Shown piece after piece: positions 8,880 to 15,210 of a DNA stretch of 17,816 nucleotides. Source of the DNA: Actinomortierella ambigua. Its lineage: Eukaryota; Mortierellomycota; Mortierellomycetes; Mortierellales; Mortierellaceae. Both the position numbers and the translations under genes were made by a program. Every line of letters starts with the position of its first letter. The first letter of the stretch is position 1. Under the pieces are notes generated by a model. That model made no database searches. It was not told where the DNA came from and was given only the letters and a program-made list of their open reading frames with translations. The DNA lies in the NCBI GenBank assembly GCA_016098155.1, contig JAAAJB010000673.1:1-17816 (forward strand), in the 5' to 3' direction.

Positions 8880-9950
8880 CAATGGCCATATCAGATGTTG
8901 TCGTACGCCACATAGATCCTTCACCTCTGTGTAGAATAGTTTTTCCGTTGACCTGCTCTCGTACAATGCTTCGCTTCGCCTGATACATGCGACCACACAT
9001 TCATGCCTGTGTCCAGTAGGAATCTGATGTTTGTGGGCGTACCAAAAGTCAGGTCCTTCAATTTTTTTGGTGTTCGCTTGCAAACAGTGCTGCTGCATTC
9101 CTTGATTGGTCGCGAATTGAGTTCTGTTTAGAGCTGTCAGCTATTGCCTCGAGGGCTCCTATGGTACTTCCCAGAGGAAAAGCATCGATATCGTGCACAA
9201 GCATCCATCATTGTGCCTATGAGACAATAACTTGAAGAGTGAGCCTTCACGATACTAGCGCTATAGTCATTTTTCCCACTCCCCCATCTTCTGAACAGTA
9301 TGTATGATGAAGAGGACAAACGAGGGTTGTGAGGGAAACAAGAGTAAAGCTCTCTGTTTAGATTCTTATCGTTTTCGGTCATATGCTATAGCCATTAGAA
9401 CTTGGAGAAACGGAGACATACTGCGAGAGAAAAAAAAAAGGGGGGGGGGGAGAAAGATAGAGGATGTAAGTTATCCGTCGAACTCAGGGTCGGCAGTTAA
9501 CGAAGGGGCTGTGGAAGAGGCTACACCGAAAAAAAACTTGTTGCTCCCAATGGCTTCTATAGGTGTGTTCTGGCAACTTGCCTCCATCGCCTTCAACGCC
9601 CAGAGGCAAGTTCATTGGACATCTACGTTGTACAAATCAGAGGAATGCTCTTTGGCAAACGCTCACATGCAATGCAAAACATCTGAACTTCTTCCCCACT
9701 TCTCTCTCCTCATCATCGCTTCTGCGATGCATGGGTCGTCCCTTCTGGATCTTCCCTCCTCCCCTCTCTCCCTCTCGCATACTTGCTTACGGGCTCCTAG
9801 CAGGATACGGAGGAAAATCTGCGAGCCGATATGATATACAACCCGGTCTCTCTTTGACCTTGAGAAAGTAGAGTGTAGGCGTCTACATTTCCCATCCTTT
9901 GTTTAGAGCGTAGAACTGAATTCCCTAGTCCATTCGTTGCTCAAACTCAT
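8880..9950. other. No gene seen
   Basis: About 1 kb lacks a defensible gene. A 176-codon plus-strand ORF (9304-9834) runs through an A10-G11 homopolymer junction (9430-9450) and has no motif. A minus-strand ORF at 8808-9098 crosses the block shared with the gene C upstream region and may be a coding relic, but it is not recognisable. Confidence 0.4.
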
Positions 9951-9961
9951 CCCCATCACTA

Positions 9962-10165
9962 TCAGAGTGGTAGAACATTTACAGAGGCTCCATAGGAAAC
10001 GATTGTATTAGCACAGAATCCAGACTCCAGTGGTCGGTAGATCTGTTTTACCAGATAATGCACACGCTGCTGTGGGTCATCCAATCGTTGTCCTTCCGTT
10101 TTAAACGCATAGTCGAGTCCAGTGGGTGTAAACCACGCTTGAAAGTCAAGCTGAACGGCCGGCAT
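9962..10165 (-). CDS. Possible exon or small gene, unrecognised
   Basis: This is a 67-codon ORF from an ATG at 10165 to TGA at 9962-9964. Its composition is that of a globular protein: it begins MPAVQLDFQAWFTPTGLDYA and has well-mixed charged, aromatic and aliphatic residues with no low complexity. There is no secretion signal and no obvious poly(A) signal nearby. A possible acceptor (CAG) lies a few codons inside the start, so it could be the last exon of a spliced gene or a fragment of a decayed one. No family was recognised. Confidence 0.3.
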   Translation of the reverse strand: MPAVQLDFQAWFTPTGLDYAFKTEGQRLDDPQQRVHYLVKQIYRPLESGFCANTIVSYGASVNVLPL

Positions 10166-10169
10166 GACG

Positions 10170-11020
10170 ATTATAGAGCAACATCAGACTACAGGATTGT
10201 AGCGACAGAGACCAACCGTGCAGGCAAAGGCTGTAGAGTGCACGTTTTTGAACGGTGTATGTAGGAATGGAGAACGAAAATGGAACAACAATCCCTCTCT
10301 CTTTCTCCAAAGTGAGTGCAGCCTTAACCGCAACACAACTCTTAGCTTTCTTCAATGCCGTTCTCTTGATGCTGAAGTCACGCCTCACTGCACACATAAT
10401 TAAAAGAAGAAGAGGCCGAAGCGTTAATGGAGGGCGTGCTTCCATCGAGTGACAGATGGAGCAAAAAGTAAGAACCATCTGTGTTTTGACGTTTCAAAGT
10501 CCGCCATTGCTACATGCGCGCCACCGCGCTTGTGACGCTGTGGAATGAACCACTCTGCCTCAAGGGTGATTTTCAAAACCCCGCAAACAGTCTCAATGGG
10601 TGGCACAAAGTGCCATATTGGAAGATGGATACACTGAGCCAACCATGTCCATCCATATTCCGTTGCCTTTCCGTGGCTTTAGCTATTGTATATGAGAGAA
10701 AATCAGATGAACAGACAGATGGGTAGACAGATAGACAGATAGACAGGCAGGCAAAGAGAGAGGGGAATGGGAGTGAGCTAGGAACACACTTTTTTCCCAT
10801 GTTGGCTGCGAGCACAGACTTCAACTCTCTTAACCTTACAAATGGACAAATGAAATCATCTGATTGCTATCGGGCGTGGCTCACATCTGAGAGACACATA
10901 CACGAAGAGAACAAACAAAACAGAACAGAAATAAACAAACAAACATTTGCCTTTGATGCACATGCCTCCGCAAGAGACCTCGGCATCTACTAAGGTGGCG
11001 TTCTCTGACGTTTTCATCGT
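10170..11020. other. No gene seen; microsatellite-bearing intergenic
   Basis: ORFs here owe their length to simple repeats. The region holds the tetranucleotide tract at 10704-10753 and an AAAC-rich stretch (about 10910-10946). Confidence 0.45.
10704..10753. repeat. CAGA/TAGA tetranucleotide microsatellite
   Basis: Imperfect tandem CAGA and TAGA units over about 50 bp. It makes an apparent Cys/Ser/Leu-rich ORF on the minus strand that should not be read as a gene. Confidence 0.8.
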
Positions 11021-11022
11021 GC

Positions 11023-11045
11023 TTTTTTTTTTTTTTTTTTTTTTT
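11023..11045. repeat. Run of 23 T
   Basis: A homopolymer T tract, poly(A) when read in the direction of gene C. It lies about 77 bp beyond the gene C poly(A) signal. Confidence 0.9.
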
Positions 11046-11121
11046 AGACAGACGAGCTCAACCCAAAAAAAAGTGTGGAATGCGTTTAAATGAGGATGGG
11101 ACGAGCAATGCTCCACTATCA

Positions 11122-11127
11122 TTTATT
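11122..11127 (-). terminator. Probable poly(A) signal of gene C
   Basis: AATAAA on the minus strand, 122 bp past the gene C stop. Confidence 0.55.
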
Positions 11128-11248
11128 GATACCTTTGGCGAGGGAGGGGAAGGTAAGAGGTTTTACTAGAGTTGGTGACTCTGTGTGATGGAGTCTAAAG
11201 GACAGGAAGGTCGTAGGATGGATCCTTTCTTGGCTCATTACTTGCTAT

Positions 11249-11476
11249 TTACTTGCGAGGGATGCAGCGGGGGCGACAGTAGCAGGTGCACTCCTCATAC
11301 TCCCAGTTGACCTGAGCGAGGCAGCCAGGAGGGTTGCCTTGGGCGTTGCATTGGGCAATGCCCTCCCTGCGCGCCACAGCGCAGTGTGTGCAGTTGCGGC
11401 TAGGAGCGGCCGAGGCGACATCCGACGACAGGACGGAGGCAATCAGGGCAATGCAGACAAAGACGGTGAAACGCAT
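11249..11476 (-). CDS. Small secreted eight-cysteine protein C
   Basis: This is a 75-residue protein from the Met at 11476 (A at -3), starting MRFTVFVCIALIASVLSS like A and B. The signal peptide spans residues 1 to about 23, with cleavage near VASA. Eight cysteines follow in the spacing C-X2-C-X10-C-X8-C-X10-C-X-C-X-C-X3-C, identical to A and B, and the protein ends IPRK. Between cysteines 3 and 4 it shares the PPGC motif with A; before cysteine 5 it shares YEEC with B. The strongest TATA box of the family lies 123-134 bp upstream. It is probably a secreted disulfide-stabilised peptide of unknown role. Keeping the cysteines while the loops change suggests selection on the fold. Confidence 0.88.
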   Translation of the reverse strand: MRFTVFVCIALIASVLSSDVASAAPSRNCTHCAVARREGIAQCNAQGNPPGCLAQVNWEYEECTCYCRPRCIPRK

Positions 11477-11598
11477 GATGAACACGGCGTGGGAGGGATA
11501 GGGGTGGTGAGTGTAGGAAAGAAGGAGGATGAGGTTTGAGGTTATATGAAGCACGAAAGCGCTGATGGGGATATTGTAAGAGGTAGACGACCATGGGT

Positions 11599-11610
11599 CT
11601 TTTTATATAT
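11599..11610 (-). promoter_or_regulatory. TATA box of gene C
   Basis: The minus strand reads ATATATAAAAAG, 123-134 bp upstream of the gene C start. Confidence 0.6.
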
Positions 11611-11931
11611 CACAACCATAGTGGCCAAAGGAAAAGACTTCATTATTCTGTGACTATGCACGCATGATTGTTTGCTTCACCTGTCCACTCTTTGGCACTC
11701 GTATACGCGCCTCGCGCTATTTCTCACGCCAATGCTCCAAGGAGGAATGGGTGCAACTTTTTTTTCATGGGACCTCGTCATAATCGATGGGGCTTTTCCG
11801 GCTAAAATATAGCCTTGCATCGATTGTTTTTGCTCGCAACTACATAAGCAGATTACCTCTTCTATGAACAACCAATAATGTTAGTAGTCTGCACGAATGT
11901 GGATCTGGGCCACTGTTTTCAGGCGATCATC

Positions 11932-11955
11932 AAGACTATGCAAACAATCTGATGG
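11932..11955 (-). repeat. Upstream block shared by genes B and C (copy 2)
   Basis: This matches the block at 8846-8870 and contains ATGCAAACAATCTGA, about 0.46 kb upstream of gene C in the same orientation and order. ATAGCCTTGC near 11810 matches the word near 8712. Confidence 0.5.
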
Positions 11956-11959
11956 TATG

Positions 11960-13360
11960 CTTGTGTCCACATCCAAAAGAATAATGTTTGTGCTACGTTG
12001 TTGTTAATCACAGGACCACACTGCTGGGAAGAACGTTTCACCATTTTACTCTAGAGGAAAAATGCATGCATGCGCGCGAAATACTTGTGTACACCCCAAA
12101 CATTCACTTCTTGGTGATTTCGTTGCATCGTTTTTTTTAGATGCCAACCGTCATGCATTTAGTCTTTACCATGGTCTAGAACTCTTCACGCTTTCAAACC
12201 TGAAGGGTCCACTTGGTGCCTCCTGAGTACACATAAGCAGTAGGGGTAAAGGCATTAGCCATCAAGAGCGAAACAAGCTCAGTCCTTCAGCGCAGTCTTC
12301 ATTAGCCAAGAGAAGGATAAGCCTGCACTTGACGTGGAGCCCCAACACGTGGATGTCTGCTTCTCTTTTAGCCTATTTCTTATTCACTTCATCGTGTCAT
12401 CAAGCATCGACGTTGACACCCGGCGAGTGGAGCTCTCACAATTCGTGTCATCTGTTCTACAAATATATCGATTTCTTCATAGTGTTTTATGGTCAGGGTA
12501 TTGAGCGCAAAATAGTTCTGCCATCAGCTACCACCAATGCGTCTTTCAAAGACCATTGAATTTGCGGTACTGGGGCAAACTTCACTACAGAGAGGCAGCT
12601 TTCTTGGGACAAGTGGCAAGTACAGCATGGAAATCCATTTGTAGAAAGCATGAGCAGTAGACTTGCTGTACCATACATCGTTCTGCCCACTACGTATGTA
12701 CATACATTTACGAAAGGCTGTGCTGGGCTGTTGCATAACTTTTGGTCTGTTCCTTTGGGGAGGGGAGAGGGGGGAATAATGGACAGCATCTGGCACACCG
12801 GTGCGTGTGCTTCTGCCAAGACATCCTGGGCAAGTCAGCCAGAGTGTGCAAAAGAACGCATTTGGCTCTTCGTGCTTGGCTGACCTGCGAAGCAAACACA
12901 AGGCCCTCCGACCATGTTGATCTATCTAGGCACTATACTCTTACATCGATGAGAGGATAGACGGGTGAATTGAGGCAAAAAAAACGCTATAGCCTACTAT
13001 GAGCCCATGGCGACCATCGATTTTTCACAATGGTGGTTGTTGCGCGCAACTAGAGCGGGTCTTGGCATCAACAAAGAGCGACAGGCGACTCCAAGGCTCC
13101 AAGGCGATCCATCGTGTGATTACTGTTTATCCCTTCGATGAGCTGGAACGAAATCGTTCCAGATTTCTTGGGATATCTGATTAGAGAGTGATAACTTAGA
13201 ATTGGCCTAAGAGACTACCCCGTTTGATCCTCATCCCACAACAACCAATGCATCATACCCCTCATGAATTTCTCACATCTATCTACACAGTCGTTGTGGA
13301 GTGTACAAGTTGTGTGTGCTACAGGACAATAATGGCACGGCTCGTGTTGTTAGACCTGAG
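11960..13360. other. No gene seen; intergenic before the Helitron block
   Basis: About 1.4 kb has only random-looking ORFs. A perfect 9-bp inverted repeat with a 2-base spacer lies at 13143-13162. Confidence 0.4.
13143..13162. repeat. Inverted repeat, 9-bp arms
   Basis: CTGGAACGA and TCGTTCCAG are separated by AA. It can form a short hairpin. Its role is unknown. Confidence 0.6.
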
Positions 13361-13361
13361 G

Positions 13362-13381
13362 GAGAGAGAGAGAGAGAGAGA
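13362..13381. repeat. (GA)10 microsatellite
   Basis: Ten uninterrupted GA units. It is about 170 bp upstream of the first ORF of the Helitron block. Confidence 0.9.
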
Positions 13382-13424
13382 AAATCGAGCGTCCTTGTGT
13401 CCCAACAAATTTGCCCACTCAGTT

Positions 13425-13438
13425 ATCACAGCTGTGAT
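13425..13438. repeat. 14-bp perfect palindrome
   Basis: ATCACAGCTGTGAT reads the same on both strands. It could be a dimeric factor site or chance. Confidence 0.5.
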
Positions 13439-13527
13439 TTCCCTCCACTATATTAAAATTCATACCAGAATCAAACAATTACAAACTTGAACTTCATAAA
13501 TTTAGAAAATACTCGAATCAAAATCCT

Positions 13528-13537
13528 GTGACGTCAC
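13528..13537. promoter_or_regulatory. GTGACGTCAC palindrome (bZIP/CRE-like site)
   Basis: This contains TGACGTCA, the classic ATF/CREB-type bZIP site of fungi and animals. It lies about 0.45 kb upstream of the 393-aa gene and at the apparent start of the 5' block. Function is inferred from the motif only. Confidence 0.35.
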
Positions 13538-13605
13538 TAGCTGGTGCAGCGGCTCACGTGAGCAGGGCTCAGGACCTACACCAATTAGAACTCAACTCCA
13601 CGTGG

Positions 13606-13845
13606 ATGAATCAAGATCCTCAGGGCCAAACGGTTCCCAACATACCATGTGATGAAGTATCCACCGAATTGCCTCCAACGACACTCACCCGCCGATCTGC
13701 ACTTCATCTAACACATTTGCGTCAGCTGGTCCTTTCTGATCTTGATGATCGTGATGATCGTGATGATCCCGTGATCCTGCCTGGTCCTGGATGGGTTGCC
13801 ACCACCTTACAGCCTCTGACAAAACGGCTGCGGGACGTAAAATAA
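13606..13845 (+). CDS. Uncertain short ORF upstream in the Helitron block
   Basis: This is 79 codons from the first ATG. The frame is open back to about 13438 without another ATG, so an upstream non-ATG start or a spliced exon is possible. It contains a 9-bp repeat (13744-13770) coding Asp-Asp-Arg units and ends TKRLRDVK. It is read in the same direction as the two genes that follow and lies 139 bp before the next ATG. It could be a small element-encoded protein, an exon or a long leader. No domain was recognised. Confidence 0.3.
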   Translation: MNQDPQGQTVPNIPCDEVSTELPPTTLTRRSALHLTHLRQLVLSDLDDRDDRDDPVILPGPGWVATTLQPLTKRLRDVK

Positions 13846-13984
13846 TTCTCCTGAGGTCAAAAGAGATGAGGTTCTGAGGTTCACCCCAAATAGATAGATG
13901 TGCGATATCTCATATCAAAAAAATCCATAAAAACCTGACGGACGGGGTAAAAAATCACTCCTCTTATCAATCACAGACTTCACT

Positions 13985-15166
13985 ATGCCACAACCACGCC
14001 CACGCCCACGCCGTTCAAGCCGTGCGACCCGGTCCAACCCCTTGCACGACATTAAAAGGGTCAAGCCTGGAAATGAATCCAGAAAACCTGCCCCTTCAAA
14101 AGATCCATTTGATCGACGTACCAGCACCACGCCTGCTTCCAAGGACCCTCCCGTTTCCGGCACGACGCCAGCTCCTAAGAAATCGCCCGTTACTGGCAGC
14201 ACGCCTGCTTCTGACGAGGAGGGAGAGGAGGTTCTTGAACGTCGGAAGGTGAAGCTTGCTGTTGACGAAGAAGAGTCAGAGGAGGAAATTCTTCTACGCC
14301 GCCCAACAAAACGACGCCAGCAATATTCGCGTGATGTAGTCGAAGTCGACGACGATGACGACGATGACGACGATGATGAGAGCGACGAACTCAACGGCGT
14401 CTTCACCCAAGTTCCTCGTGAGGAGGATGATATGGACTTCGAGGCCCTTCTGTCAGAAAGCTTCACCGACGATTTGGTGGACGACATCGAGGACACCTCG
14501 CCGGCTCAACCTCTGCCTCCCCCAGTCCCTATGCGTTCTCTCACGATGCCTGCCCCCAAGCCTTCCCTCAAGACCGCTACTCCCACGCTGCCTCCCAAGA
14601 CCGCTACTCCCACGCTGCCTCTCAAGACCCCTACTACCACGTTGCCTCTCAAGACCCCTACTCTTACGCTGCCTCTCACATCTACCACCACGCTACCTCT
14701 CACATCTACCACCACGCTACCTCTCACATCTACCACCACGCTACCTCTCACATCTGCCACCACATCTGCCACCACGCTGCCTACTCGCACCTCCTCTAGC
14801 ATGCCTTCAGTAAGTCAACCATCACTTTTCACGGCGGTGGACATGGCCAGTTTCAAGAAGCATCTGATCGCCCGCGTCGATGGAGCGCACGATCGCATCC
14901 AGGCTGTGTCGAATGTGCTCAAGGCAGTTCAAGTGGTGAAAAAACGCCATGAAGACAATATTCTACGTCATGGTGGAGACATCAATCGAATGCAGCAAAG
15001 GTTACAAGCGCAGCAAGAAGTCATGGAGGTTCTTCATTCCAATTGGCTAGGGCACGAACAGCGGATCTCCCACTTGGAGGACATCATTAAGCAACTCCAT
15101 CAATACCTCGGCACCGCAATGACGGCCTCAGAGGCGGAAGTCGATCCCCCTTCGAATTCTTCATAG
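13985..15166 (+). CDS. Helitron-linked disordered/coiled-coil protein (393 aa)
   Basis: This is an unrecognised 393-residue protein with a clear domain layout. Residues 1 to about 80 are basic and Pro/Ser/Thr-rich (PRPRPRRSSRATR at the start). About 75-170 is acidic, with an RRPTKRR nuclear-signal-like patch near 105 and a run of ten Asp near 123-132. About 185-262 is a Pro/Thr/Leu low-complexity region made by a minisatellite. About 284-375 is a helical, coiled-coil-like segment with regular hydrophobic spacing. This suggests a nuclear, oligomerising scaffold, but no enzyme motif is seen. The ATG is the first in frame and the stop is TAG. AATAAA begins 9 bp after the stop, and the Helitron protein starts only 44 bp downstream. 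That spacing and shared strand suggest it belongs to the same element. Confidence 0.75.
   Translation: MPQPRPRPRRSSRATRSNPLHDIKRVKPGNESRKPAPSKDPFDRRTSTTPASKDPPVSGTTPAPKKSPVTGSTPASDEEGEEVLERRKVKLAVDEEESEEEILLRRPTKRRQQYSRDVVEVDDDDDDDDDDESDELNGVFTQVPREEDDMDFEALLSESFTDDLVDDIEDTSPAQPLPPPVPMRSLTMPAPKPSLKTATPTLPPKTATPTLPLKTPTTTLPLKTPTLTLPLTSTTTLPLTSTTTLPLTSTTTLPLTSATTSATTLPTRTSSSMPSVSQPSLFTAVDMASFKKHLIARVDGAHDRIQAVSNVLKAVQVVKKRHEDNILRHGGDINRMQQRLQAQQEVMEVLHSNWLGHEQRISHLEDIIKQLHQYLGTAMTASEAEVDPPSNSS
14585..14761 (+). repeat. In-frame minisatellite, 27-bp and 24-bp units
   Basis: Three 27-bp units (14585-14665) coding TLPxKTxTx are followed by four 24-bp units (14666-14761) coding TLPLTSTT. The 24-bp units are nearly identical to each other, which suggests recent expansion. 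All units keep the frame of the 393-aa protein. Confidence 0.9.
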
Positions 15167-15174
15167 CTCAATTG

Positions 15175-15180
15175 AATAAA
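15175..15180 (+). terminator. Poly(A) signal of the 393-aa gene
   Basis: AATAAA lies 31 bp before the ATG of the next gene. Cleavage would fall at or beyond that start codon, so the two transcripts must abut or overlap. Confidence 0.55.
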
Positions 15181-15210
15181 AAGTTCACTTTTTAACACCC
15201 ATAACACCTC

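Noticed and set aside
9304..9834. 176-codon plus-strand ORF; from 9550 it slightly resembles the signal peptide of gene E
   Set aside because: It runs through an A10-G11 tract, and the resemblance is a few residues ending in Ala-Gln with no cysteine-rich domain after it.
10573..10824. Cys/Ser/Leu-rich minus-strand ORF
   Set aside because: Produced by the CAGA/TAGA microsatellite.
11023..11127. Poly(A) tract beyond gene C as a sign of retroposition
   Set aside because: The tract is about 77 bp past AATAAA, too far for a normal tail, and gene C keeps a promoter and upstream block shared with gene B.
12493..12819. Minus-strand ORF with a CCTCHLSQESCLS segment resembling the end of gene D
   Set aside because: There is no signal peptide and the upstream cysteines of the family are missing; judged chance.
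13528..13605. Upstream extension of the 13606 ORF starting at 13528
   Set aside because: The codon at 13528 is GTG, an unlikely start in a eukaryote; the first ATG is at 13606.
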